NCBI GenBank assembly: GCA_046048135.1
Contig: JBJOGR010000042.1
Location: 1 to 64,000, forward strand
DNA: 64,000 nt
Source of the DNA: ATZT02 sp046048135
GTDB taxonomy: Bacteria > Actinomycetota > Actinomycetes > S36-B12 > UBA5976
Direction of reading: 5' to 3'
In this document: positions 1-7,585 of the stretch, in pieces
Layout of the letters: every line of letters starts with the position of its first letter
Numbering within the stretch: position 1 is the stretch's first letter
Notes under the pieces: generated by a model
Database searches by the model: none
What the model saw: only the letters and a program-made list of their open reading frames with translations
Told to the model about the DNA's origin: nothing
Program-made: the position numbers and the translations under genes

Positions 1-147
1 AGTGCTTGTGCTAAAAATCTGATTGCACCATTTGTGCCATGTCATCGAATTATTAAAACAAATGGTGATATTGGTAACTATGGGTTTGGAGTGTCGCTCA
101 AAAAAGCGCTACTTGAGCACGAAGGTGTCATCTTAAAGAGGGATTAG
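1..147 (+). CDS. ogt: Methylated-DNA--protein-cysteine methyltransferase, C-terminal part (5' truncated)
   Basis: The window opens inside this gene; 48 codons and a TAG remain. The reading frame carries the PCHR(I/V) active-site motif with the acceptor cysteine at codon 14, followed by the G-x-Y-GFG and LLxxEG segments that close the DNA-binding fold of the Ogt/MGMT family. Family knowledge: these proteins remove O6-alkyl groups from guanine by irreversible transfer to that cysteine. The start and any N-terminal domain lie outside the window. No terminator is visible between it and the next gene, which seems to have its own promoter. Confidence 0.88.
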   Translation, partial: SACAKNLIAPFVPCHRIIKTNGDIGNYGFGVSLKKALLEHEGVILKRD

Positions 148-173
148 ATACCGCAAATATTGAATTTGTGTTG

Positions 174-185
174 TAATCTCGAGTA
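174..185 (+). promoter_or_regulatory. Probable leaderless promoter -10 for the Rpf-like gene
   Basis: TAATCT at 174-179 is followed by exactly six bases and then the ATG at 186, and no Shine-Dalgarno sequence is present. This spacing puts the transcription start on or next to the A of ATG. No convincing -35 was found. The same TANNNT-N6-ATG layout recurs at six other genes in the window. Confidence 0.5.
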
Positions 186-1013
186 ATGACGACGTTAAAG
201 CGCCGCCGATTAAAAATTGTATTAGTTTCAATTTTATCTTTGGTAATGACTTTTAGTATAAATCTTCCAAGCCATGCATTTGCAAACATAATTATTTCTA
301 CAGAAATTCCAGATTATCCAGGAAAAGATAAATTAAAAGCTGGAGTAAAAAATTCAAGTGTTAAGAAAGTTCAAGAAGCATTAATTGAACTTGGATATGA
401 AATATCTTCTGCAAACGGAAAATATGGTCCGTCTACAACTAAAGCAATTAAAGCTTTCTATAAAGATTTGGGAGACAATGACGACGGTACTTCTCTTGGA
501 AAAGTTGGTTGGAAAAAACTATTCGAAGCACTTGATGAACAAAGAGAAGAAGAAAAAGATGCAGAACAAATACAAGCAAATCCTGTTCCTGTAGACCCAG
601 CTTTGGCAGCAGTAATTGCTGAACAAGCTTCAAGAACTATCGATAGATCAAAAAAGACTAAGGTTGTTAAATTATCAAAAGCAAAGAAAAAAATTGTGGC
701 TAAATATAAGGGTGATATAACCCTTACTAAAGATGCCAGACTTTATAAGGATGCAAGAGTCTTAATACCTTTTGAAGTTTGGAGAACAAGTGCATTTACA
801 AGATTTATCTCAATGAAAGAATCTCATAGAAATTGCAAAGCGGTGGGTCGCACTGGCAAATATCGAGGACGTTGGCAAATGAGTGCACATTTTTGGAAAA
901 CATATGGTGGAAAGCAATATGCTTCAAGTCCAGACAAGGCAAGTTGTCTAGAGCAAGACATGGTGGCATATAACGGTTGGCTTGTTAGGGGTTGGGCACC
1001 TTGGCTTTATTAG
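186..1013 (+). CDS. Secreted peptidoglycan-binding, Rpf/transglycosylase-like protein
   Basis: A 275-residue exported protein, probably acting on peptidoglycan outside the membrane. Residues 5-10 are basic (KRRRLK), 11-26 hydrophobic, with a possible signal cleavage after SHA at 29-31. Residues about 50-115 resemble a PG_binding_1 domain (repeat LG-Y, then GKYGPSTTKAIKAF). A Lys/Glu-rich linker follows. Residues about 203-275 resemble the Rpf-type transglycosylase-like domain: Glu212 in the KES segment sits where the catalytic Glu lies, Cys217 and Cys254 could form the conserved disulfide, and the protein ends in WAPW. Family members cleave glycan strands and aid regrowth. The fold assignment is by motif only, and the substrate is inferred. 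Confidence 0.7.
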   Translation: MTTLKRRRLKIVLVSILSLVMTFSINLPSHAFANIIISTEIPDYPGKDKLKAGVKNSSVKKVQEALIELGYEISSANGKYGPSTTKAIKAFYKDLGDNDDGTSLGKVGWKKLFEALDEQREEEKDAEQIQANPVPVDPALAAVIAEQASRTIDRSKKTKVVKLSKAKKKIVAKYKGDITLTKDARLYKDARVLIPFEVWRTSAFTRFISMKESHRNCKAVGRTGKYRGRWQMSAHFWKTYGGKQYASSPDKASCLEQDMVAYNGWLVRGWAPWLY

Positions 1014-1022
1014 AAAAAAATT

Positions 1023-1349
1023 ATGCTTAAGTTTTCCTACATCGCAGTTTTAGTTTTTATTTTTCTTGGAACTGTTTGGTTAGAAATAATATTGAAAGCT
1101 CGTGTTTATCAAAAACTGAAAAGACTAATTTTAACAATTATTCCAGTAGTTATTTTAATGGTTATTTGGGATTTTTATGCAATTAGAAATAATCATTGGT
1201 TTTTTGATCCTGAAAAAACTACTGGGATCACTTTAATAGGATTTTTACCTTTAGAAGAATTACTGTTTTTCATAATTGTGCCAATTGCAGCACTTTTATC
1301 TTTTGAAGCTGTTAGATCTATAAAAAAAGAAAAAGTAGGAGATGAGTAA
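1023..1349 (+). CDS. crtYc: Lycopene cyclase subunit CrtYc-like
   Basis: A 108-residue membrane protein with three hydrophobic segments and the family signature WDFYAI (49-54) and LPLEE (75-79). It represents one half of the heterodimeric actinobacterial lycopene beta-cyclase (CarR/CrtY domain), which closes the psi ends of lycopene into ionone rings. It abuts crtYd (stop TAA, then ATG with no gap) and lies 9 bases after the Rpf-like gene, so it may be cotranscribed with that gene. Whether beta- or epsilon-rings form, and on one or both ends, cannot be read from the sequence. Confidence 0.85.
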   Translation: MLKFSYIAVLVFIFLGTVWLEIILKARVYQKLKRLILTIIPVVILMVIWDFYAIRNNHWFFDPEKTTGITLIGFLPLEELLFFIIVPIAALLSFEAVRSIKKEKVGDE

Positions 1350-1751
1350 ATGACCTACATTCAAATAGGAATTATTTATTGCACTCTGGCTGTAATTTTG
1401 GATTTATTTGTCTTAAGAACAAAAGTAATTACTAAGAAATTATTTTGGTTAAGTTATGTGATTGTATTATTTTTTCAATTCATAACAAATGGTGTTTTAA
1501 CTAGATTTTTAATAGTTAGGTATAACGATTTTGCACTGATTGGTGGAGATTATTCCAACCGAGTTCCTCCCATGATTGGTGATGGAAGATTATTTTTTGC
1601 ACCAATTGAAGATGTGTTTTTTGGTTTCTCGATGATTTTATTTACAATTTCGATTTGGATTTTTCTTGGTAGAAAAAATATTCAAAAGAAACCATTTTCA
1701 GGACCACCTCCTAATTGGTGGCCTAAAGGACATTGGTACGGAACTAAATAA
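1350..1751 (+). CDS. crtYd: Lycopene cyclase subunit CrtYd-like
   Basis: A 133-residue membrane protein, the partner of the preceding CrtYc. The conserved acidic motif PIED is at 85-88, preceded by the loop RVPPMIGDGRLFFA, and the C-terminus is Pro/Trp-rich. In Actinobacteria the two small proteins together cyclise lycopene, each supplying one acidic motif. Its TAA touches the stop codon of convergent crtB with no intergenic base. The product is therefore made beside the enzymes that make lycopene, although from the opposite strand. Confidence 0.85.
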   Translation: MTYIQIGIIYCTLAVILDLFVLRTKVITKKLFWLSYVIVLFFQFITNGVLTRFLIVRYNDFALIGGDYSNRVPPMIGDGRLFFAPIEDVFFGFSMILFTISIWIFLGRKNIQKKPFSGPPPNWWPKGHWYGTK

Positions 1752-2705
1752 TTAATGGAATTTTAAATTAATTCCTTGAACATGTCCTGAGCCAAATTCA
1801 TTTCTAGCTTTTCTTGCTTTTTGCCATGCTGGAATTGCAACTTTTAATCTTTGAAAAGTTGAAACCTTTGCACGTTTTTTAAATACTTCATAATCAATTG
1901 CTTCTACAGCATCAACAATTCCACAGTAGAGAATTCGAGCAGCTTCAATGCAAGGTCTTGAAGATGGATGTAAAAATTCTATTCCAGATCTTGATTTTTC
2001 TTCTAAATCTTTAACTCTTTTGATTTGAAACTTTAGTGCATTTTTAACATTATCATCAGCAATTCTTTTCTTTAAATATTCTCGATCAACTCCAAATTGC
2101 GCTAATTCTTCCATTGGTAAATAAATTCTTCCTCTAGTTAAATCTTCGGAAACATCTCTAACAAAATTTGCTAACTGAAATGCGATTCCTAAATCTTGAG
2201 CTCTTTCATATGCAATTTGTGCTGTTGGTTCAAGAATTGGGACCATTTGTAAACCAATTACGGCAGCAGATCCATAAACATATTCATGTAAATCTTTAAA
2301 AGTTTGATATTGAGTTACCGTTAAATCCATTCGCATGGAATGCAAGAATGCCTCAAAATGTTCAGAAGGGATTTCCCATCTATTAACTGTGTCAACTACT
2401 GCTTTACAAATCGGATCTTCAGATTTTCCTGTTCTTAAATCTTGGAGGAATTTATCTCCCCAATTTCCCAACCAATCTGATTTTTCTTTATCTGTGAGAG
2501 TGCTTGATAAATCATCAACTATTTCATCTGCATATCTAGCAAAACCATAAAGAGCATGAACATATGGTCTTTTTCCTGGTGGTAGTAAAAGGGTTGCTAA
2601 ATAATAAGTTTTTCCATGTTTGGAATTTAATTTCCTACATTGTTCGTAGGATTGCTGCATTAATGGATCAGTAATACCAGCTTCTAAAAGTTCTTTTTTA
2701 GACAT
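1752..2705 (-). CDS. crtB: Phytoene synthase
   Basis: 317 residues, of normal family length. It condenses two geranylgeranyl diphosphates head to head into phytoene, the first committed C40 step. Both Asp-rich motifs are present: D60-x3-D64 in FARYADEIVDD, and QLxNxxRDxxED at 177-188. The gene is last in the - strand run; the crtI stop and the crtB ATG are separated by 2 bases. The C-terminal tail is short and basic with no transit or membrane segment, as usual for bacterial enzymes. Confidence 0.95.
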   Translation of the reverse strand: MSKKELLEAGITDPLMQQSYEQCRKLNSKHGKTYYLATLLLPPGKRPYVHALYGFARYADEIVDDLSSTLTDKEKSDWLGNWGDKFLQDLRTGKSEDPICKAVVDTVNRWEIPSEHFEAFLHSMRMDLTVTQYQTFKDLHEYVYGSAAVIGLQMVPILEPTAQIAYERAQDLGIAFQLANFVRDVSEDLTRGRIYLPMEELAQFGVDREYLKKRIADDNVKNALKFQIKRVKDLEEKSRSGIEFLHPSSRPCIEAARILYCGIVDAVEAIDYEVFKKRAKVSTFQRLKVAIPAWQKARKARNEFGSGHVQGINLKFH

Positions 2706-2707
2706 TT

Positions 2708-4255
2708 TTAGTATTTTCTGTAAGCTCTAGACTTGTAAGATTTATCTTTACCTAAAATTCTTTCTGCAGCTAATCTGCCACTAATTAAAACCATCGGCAC
2801 TCCCACACCAGGTTGTGTTCCAGATCCTGCAAATACTACGTTTTCACCCCACATATTTCCTGGTCTAAATGGACCAGTTTGTAGGAAAGTATGAGCTGAA
2901 GCAAAAGGTGCCCCAAATTTCATTCCTTGTTGTTCCCATTCCAATGGACCTGTGATGTGTTCAACTTCAATGTTGGAGCCGAAATTGTCATATCCTCTTT
3001 CTTCCAAAACTTTAATCATTTCATCTCTATATTTTGGAGTTTCTTTTTTCCAATCAATTGATGAATCTGTATTTGGAGTTGGGAATAAAACATAATAAAT
3101 TTCTTTACCTTTTGGCGCCAGTGATGAATCGGAGTAAGTTGTATTTGTTACTAAAAGACTTGGATCTTTCATGAACTGTTTTCTGGCAATTAAATCATCA
3201 AATACTCCTTTCCAATCTTTTCCAAAATGAATGTTGTGATGTGCAATGTTTTCATACTTTTTTCTACTTCCCACTAGTAAAACCATTGCAGAAGGGGAGT
3301 ACTTTAATCTTTTTACAGACCAAGGAACATTTCCAAGTAAATTCTCATAAGCAACTGGTAAATCAGGATTTAAGACCACAACATCTGCAGATATTCTTTC
3401 ACCATTTTTAGTTATAACTGCATTTGCTCTGTTATTGAAAGTTTCAACTTTAATTACTTCAGTGTTGTATTTAAATTCAACTCCATGTTTTTCGGCAGCT
3501 TTTGCTAATGCTCTTGGAACTGCATGCATTCCACCTTTAGGAAAGAAAACACCTGCCACAGAATCCATATACGCAATAACTCCATAAATTGCTAATGCTT
3601 GATATGGAGATAAACCTGCATACATTGCCTGGAATGAATAAACTCGTTCAGTTCTAAAATCTTTCAAATATTGTTGAGCTTTAGGAGCAAGTTTTCTAAA
3701 TCCACCGATCGCAACTAATTTAGCTAAATTTGGAGTAAGTAAATCAAGAGGTGAATCAATATTTCTATCAATGAAATCTTTCATTTCATATTGATAAAGT
3801 TTTGAAACAAAATTAACGTATTTTAAATAACCATTTGCTTCTTCAGGTCCAATTACTTCTCTGATTTCTTGAGCCATTCGTTCTGGATTTGCATGTACAT
3901 CAAGTTGTGAGCCATCGTGGTAATAAGCACGATATAAAGGAGATACTGGTTGCAGATCTAACCAGTCATGCATGTTTTCGCCAACGCAATCAAATGCATC
4001 TGCAATTAAATCTGGCATTGTTAAAACTGAAGGTCCGGTATCGAAATTGAATCCTTCTTTAATTAATAAACCATTTCTTCCACCCGGAACTGATTCTCTT
4101 TCTATTACTGTTACTTTTCTTCCTTTACCTGCTAAACGAAGTGCAGTTGATAATCCTGCTAAACCTGCACCAACGATTACTACGTGATCACTTGGTCCAG
4201 TAACAGTTCTCATACGACCAGGAATTAGTCGAGTAGGTGAATACGCCATAGTCAT
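2708..4255 (-). CDS. crtI: Phytoene desaturase (CrtI type)
   Basis: 515 residues. This FAD enzyme introduces the double bonds converting phytoene to lycopene. The dinucleotide-binding motif GAGLAG is at 29-34 with Glu52 closing the Rossmann beta2 strand, and the family's C-terminal signature around AGSGTQPGVGVPMV is intact. Its ATG overlaps the stop of crtE by four bases (ATGA), implying translational coupling. The number of desaturations is not predictable, but lycopene is the expected product given the cyclase genes nearby. Confidence 0.95.
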   Translation of the reverse strand: MTMAYSPTRLIPGRMRTVTGPSDHVVIVGAGLAGLSTALRLAGKGRKVTVIERESVPGGRNGLLIKEGFNFDTGPSVLTMPDLIADAFDCVGENMHDWLDLQPVSPLYRAYYHDGSQLDVHANPERMAQEIREVIGPEEANGYLKYVNFVSKLYQYEMKDFIDRNIDSPLDLLTPNLAKLVAIGGFRKLAPKAQQYLKDFRTERVYSFQAMYAGLSPYQALAIYGVIAYMDSVAGVFFPKGGMHAVPRALAKAAEKHGVEFKYNTEVIKVETFNNRANAVITKNGERISADVVVLNPDLPVAYENLLGNVPWSVKRLKYSPSAMVLLVGSRKKYENIAHHNIHFGKDWKGVFDDLIARKQFMKDPSLLVTNTTYSDSSLAPKGKEIYYVLFPTPNTDSSIDWKKETPKYRDEMIKVLEERGYDNFGSNIEVEHITGPLEWEQQGMKFGAPFASAHTFLQTGPFRPGNMWGENVVFAGSGTQPGVGVPMVLISGRLAAERILGKDKSYKSRAYRKY

Positions 4256-5301
4256 ACTCTTCTAGAAGTTGCAGCAAGTGCCAACTCGGAAAGTGCCTCT
4301 TTAGCAGGATTTGTGATATTTGCCATGGTTAAGGCTTGATTTGATTGCTCAAGACGTTCTTTTATCATTTTTTCAACTTCCTCTAAAGCCTTTGTTTCAG
4401 TAACAATTTCTCGAAGAGCTGATACCTCTTCAGCATTAACATCTTTTCCAAATAATTGATCTAATTTTTGTCTTTGAATTTGATTTGCATTTGCATATGT
4501 CATTTCGATTAATACAGTTCTTTTTCCTTCGCGTAAGTCATCTCCTGCAGGTTTTCCTGTTTCCTCTGGATCTCCAAAAACTCCTAAAACATCATCTCTT
4601 AATTGAAACGCTTCTCCAAGTGGTAATCCATAATTTGAAAAAACTTGCATCAAATTTTTATCATCAGTTGCTAAAGCACAACCTAAGTGAAGAGGTCTTT
4701 CAATTGTGTATTTTGCTGATTTATATCGAATGACATTGAAAGCATTTTCTAAGGAACCACCACCACGGGCTTGTTCAAAAATATCTAAATATTGTCCTGC
4801 CATTAATTCAGTTCGCATAAGATCATAAATCTTTTTGCCTCTCAATAAACTTTTTGGATCAATACCTGAATTCATGAGTAATTCATCAGCCCAAGAAAGA
4901 ACTAAATCACCAAGTAATATTGCGCCGCCAATTCCAAATTGTTTTGATTCACCCAACCATTTATTACTTGAATGCATTTGTTCGAATTTTTTGTGAATTG
5001 AAGGTTTGCCACGTCTTGTGTCAGAGGCATCCATGACGTCATCATGAATCAATGCACATGCTTGTAGAAACTCTAGAGAGCTTGATGCTTTTATTATTTC
5101 TTCATTATCTTTTCCACCCGAACCTATAAAACTCCAATAGCAAAAAGCAGCTCTTAATCTTTTTCCACCTGATAAAAATTCATTAGTGAAATTAGCTAAT
5201 TCGTCTAAAGAATTTGAAACTTGACTAAGAATTGGTCTTTGTTCATTTATAAAAGCATCTAAGCATTCTTGAATACGAGGTCTAATCTCTAAAGATTTCA
5301 T
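4252..5301 (-). CDS. crtE: Geranylgeranyl diphosphate synthase
   Basis: 349 residues from the ATG at 5301. Upstream TTG codons, for example at 5358, would overlap the preceding gene by 44 bases, so the ATG is preferred, though no strong ribosome site precedes either. Trans-prenyltransferase motifs are present: the first Asp-rich motif in LIHDDVMD (D87, D88, D91) and a second, LRDD, followed by GKPAGDDLREGKRT. It makes the C20 substrate of CrtB. It lies in the middle of the carotenoid run, 13 bases after the glycosyltransferase gene, and overlaps crtI by 4 bases. Confidence 0.9.
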   Translation of the reverse strand: MKSLEIRPRIQECLDAFINEQRPILSQVSNSLDELANFTNEFLSGGKRLRAAFCYWSFIGSGGKDNEEIIKASSSLEFLQACALIHDDVMDASDTRRGKPSIHKKFEQMHSSNKWLGESKQFGIGGAILLGDLVLSWADELLMNSGIDPKSLLRGKKIYDLMRTELMAGQYLDIFEQARGGGSLENAFNVIRYKSAKYTIERPLHLGCALATDDKNLMQVFSNYGLPLGEAFQLRDDVLGVFGDPEETGKPAGDDLREGKRTVLIEMTYANANQIQRQKLDQLFGKDVNAEEVSALREIVTETKALEEVEKMIKERLEQSNQALTMANITNPAKEALSELALAATSRRV

Positions 5302-5314
5302 ATGAGTAATGAGA

Positions 5315-6196
5315 TTACCTAATTTTTCTCGATTTGATAACAGTTGCGATGTTGGCAATTAGCCCAACTGAACCTAAAAATTGCCTAAGGGATGATTTTC
5401 CACTCAATATTGCTAATACTGGTATTACATAAGTTCCAAAAAAACTACCAACTTTAAATGCAAAATCTTCATCTAGTTCAGGAATTTCGTTTGAAGCAAA
5501 AGTTGAAGCAAGAGCTGAGCCATTTACTGTAGCGATTTGAAAGTTAGAGTTCTTAAGTTCATTAATCCAAGCACTAGCCTCAAATTCTTTATTAGCAACT
5601 CTGGTATGTCCTGCTAGTGCACTATAAGCACTGCGATTTATCACTAGAAAACTTGCATTTAAATTAGCATCAAGTTGTTCATTTAAGGGATTGGGAAGAT
5701 TTAACAAATTTTTAACTAGAACTATAGGTTCTGTTTTATTCAAAATTGCCGGTTGCACAAGTAAAGCGTCTAAATGATTTTCAATTAAACAATTTATTGC
5801 AAGTGAAACAGCATCATCAGCTAAATTTAAATCAGGTTCTATGAATACTAAATAATCTCCAGTAGCTCTAAAAGCTATACGTTGACATGCCCAAGCTTTA
5901 TTGGACCAATCAGTTGGTTTATCTAATTCATGTCCTTTATCTTCTAAATAAAGCACTTCAAATTCATCTAAATGTGTTTGTTTTTGAGCTTCATAGATTG
6001 TTTCGCTTGCTTCATCAAGATGACCTGGAATCAATATCGAAACGAAATTTTGGATATTTTTTGCAATTGGATTTATTTCAAAATCTGGAGTTACGGTTTT
6101 GTTAAATGCTTTATAGGCAGTGTAAATTGCAGCACCTGCTGCACCTAAAGTTAAAAGAAGTCCTAAACCACTTGATTCTTTATCTTCTTCACTCAT
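5315..6196 (-). CDS. Family 2 glycosyltransferase-like protein of the carotenoid cluster (CruG/CruC-like)
   Basis: 293 residues. An N-terminal hydrophobic anchor (about 11-28) is followed by a GT-A-like region: FVSILIPGH, then DWSNKAWACQR, which resembles the W-x-GKxWACxQG motif of carotenoid glycosyltransferases, then a beta strand YLVFIEPD where family 2 enzymes have a DxD. A later FLVINRSAYSALAGH segment matches the acceptor region. A C-terminal hydrophobic stretch may be a second membrane contact. Because it sits between a CruF-like gene and crtE, a role in glycosylating a hydroxylated carotenoid is likely. The first acidic residue of the metal motif is Glu rather than Asp, so activity is uncertain. 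Confidence 0.6.
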   Translation of the reverse strand: MSEEDKESSGLGLLLTLGAAGAAIYTAYKAFNKTVTPDFEINPIAKNIQNFVSILIPGHLDEASETIYEAQKQTHLDEFEVLYLEDKGHELDKPTDWSNKAWACQRIAFRATGDYLVFIEPDLNLADDAVSLAINCLIENHLDALLVQPAILNKTEPIVLVKNLLNLPNPLNEQLDANLNASFLVINRSAYSALAGHTRVANKEFEASAWINELKNSNFQIATVNGSALASTFASNEIPELDEDFAFKVGSFFGTYVIPVLAILSGKSSLRQFLGSVGLIANIATVIKSRKIR

Positions 6197-6991
6197 TTAT
6201 CGATCCCTGATTGTTTTATATGCAAAAACAACTATGGAGTACGCCATTATTAAAAAAGGAATGAGAAATGCAGCGATATTATTTGATAAGAATTGAGCAC
6301 AAAAGACTGCAAATAAAAATATCCAAATATATGTTAGATATGGAAACTTTGTCGAGTATCTTTCATTTTTAGCATTTTGTGAACTTAAAAACATTATTAA
6401 AAGTAATACAAAGAATGAAACTAACTGAAACTGCAAAGGATTTATTCCTAAAATTGTGTAACTTTCAGGTTTTGGTAGCCATTGGTAATAGCCAGCGTTA
6501 ATAAATAAAGATTCAATCACTAAAAGTAAGCCAAGTGAAATAAATGCTGCTGTTAAAGGTGACATTATTACTGCTCTAGTAATTCTTCTTGATAGAACGA
6601 TTCCTAGATAGGTAATAGAACTCCAAATTAGGGGACTAGTAAATGGAACGTGAAACAATTGAATTCCTAAGCGGTAGGTGTATTGAACATCTCCAAAAAT
6701 AAATCCTGTTGCAGAATTTATTGCTAAAAATGAAAAACTTAAGCCCAGAGAAACTACTAAGAATGTAGATGCCCAAGCCATACCCCACCAAATAAAAGCA
6801 TGGGCAGTTGTAGCTGTAAAAAGAAATAAAATTAAAAATACACTTAGTGAATCTTTTCGATCGGTGGGAAAGATTGGCCAAAGAGCTGAAAAAATTAAAC
6901 ATAAACCAAAAAATATCCATGGAATAGTTCTAAACCCAAGAGTTGGACCACCGGTGTCTCTATGAGGTCCTCTATAGACTCTAATACTCAT
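6197..6991 (-). CDS. CruF-like carotenoid hydratase/hydroxylase, membrane protein
   Basis: 264 residues with about seven hydrophobic segments. Patterns typical of the carotenoid biosynthesis family PF04240 (CruF, bisanhydrobacterioruberin hydratase) can be seen: TGFIFGDVQYTYRLG, then VPFTSPLIW, later a hydrophobic segment ending GYYQW, and GINPLQF. Known members hydrate the psi end of gamma-carotene or related carotenoids, giving the hydroxyl that a glycosyltransferase then uses. Its stop codon directly abuts the ATG of the glycosyltransferase gene, mirroring the cruF-cruG pairing known in cyanobacteria. The acidic residue usual in the later WDLFLDP-like motif is not obvious here, so the exact reaction is open. 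Confidence 0.6.
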   Translation of the reverse strand: MSIRVYRGPHRDTGGPTLGFRTIPWIFFGLCLIFSALWPIFPTDRKDSLSVFLILFLFTATTAHAFIWWGMAWASTFLVVSLGLSFSFLAINSATGFIFGDVQYTYRLGIQLFHVPFTSPLIWSSITYLGIVLSRRITRAVIMSPLTAAFISLGLLLVIESLFINAGYYQWLPKPESYTILGINPLQFQLVSFFVLLLIMFLSSQNAKNERYSTKFPYLTYIWIFLFAVFCAQFLSNNIAAFLIPFLIMAYSIVVFAYKTIRDR

Positions 6992-7010
6992 TTATCTCAT
7001 CATTCCTTTA

Positions 7011-7493
7011 CTAATTTTGTTTAACATCTGCAGGTATAGCTCCACTTAGCCTTACTAATTCTTCAAATGAGGTAGGAAACACATAATGAGGATGTCCTGC
7101 TGCAGCCCAGATTTCGTCAAAGTTTCTAAAAGTTTCATCAATTAAAATTCTCATTTTTGTCACATGCCCAAGTGGAGGAATTCCACCTATGGCATAACCA
7201 GTTACTTCTCTGGTTTTATCTGCATCAGCCTTACTTACTGTTTTTACTTTAAATTCATTGGCAACTTTGTCTGTGTCAACTTTGTTTTGCCCAGAAGTTA
7301 AGACCAAGACAGTTTCTCCATCGGCTTCAAACACTAAAGACTTAACAATTTGACCAACTTGCACACCTAAAGTTGCGGCAGCCTCATCAGCGGTCCGAGC
7401 AGTTTCATTGGTTTTAATGACTGTGCCTTTAACTCCCAACTCCTGGCAGGCTTTCTTGAATTTGCCTACGGAAGGGTGTTCGTTTTCGCTCAT
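7011..7493 (-). CDS. ybaK: YbaK/EbsC-type aminoacyl-tRNA deacylase
   Basis: 160 residues, normal for the family, which hydrolyses mischarged tRNA such as Cys-tRNA(Pro) in trans. Typical features are the TADEAAATLGV segment, the conserved Lys51 in QIVKSLVF, and the glycine-rich TGYAIGGIPPLGH loop (98-110) shaping the active site. It lies upstream of, and 19 bases from, the cruF-like gene on the same strand, so its promoter may also drive the carotenoid run. Substrate specificity within the family cannot be set from motifs. Confidence 0.88.
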   Translation of the reverse strand: MSENEHPSVGKFKKACQELGVKGTVIKTNETARTADEAAATLGVQVGQIVKSLVFEADGETVLVLTSGQNKVDTDKVANEFKVKTVSKADADKTREVTGYAIGGIPPLGHVTKMRILIDETFRNFDEIWAAAGHPHYVFPTSFEELVRLSGAIPADVKQN

Positions 7494-7505
7494 TTCTCAA
7501 GGGTA
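7494..7505 (-). promoter_or_regulatory. Probable leaderless promoter -10 for ybaK
   Basis: Read on the - strand, TACCCT (7505-7500) is followed by six bases and the ATG at 7493, with no Shine-Dalgarno sequence. Since the downstream genes are tightly spaced, this may be the main promoter of the ybaK-cruF-GT-crtE-crtI-crtB run. A good -35 was not found. Confidence 0.45.
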
Positions 7506-7549
7506 CGCAAGCCCCCTTAGTTGACCTTTGTCAGTGGAAGGTGGTTGAC

Positions 7550-7585
7550 TAATCACTATTCGAACAAGTGTTCGAATAGTGATTA
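7550..7585. promoter_or_regulatory. LexA (SOS) box inside a perfect 36-bp palindrome
   Basis: Two 17-base arms (left arm 7550-7566, right arm 7569-7585) are exact reverse complements around a 2-base centre. The core at 7560-7575 is TCGAACAAGTGTTCGA, an exact fit to the actinobacterial LexA consensus TCGAAC-N4-GTTCGA. It lies between ybaK and dnaE2, whose type is a classic SOS gene. The arms extend well beyond what LexA needs, which may reflect an extra binding site or a transcript hairpin. Confidence 0.85.

Noticed and set aside
385..594. Second open frame inside the Rpf-like gene
   Set aside because: Out of frame with a gene having clear domains; low-complexity Lys/Leu product and no ribosome site.
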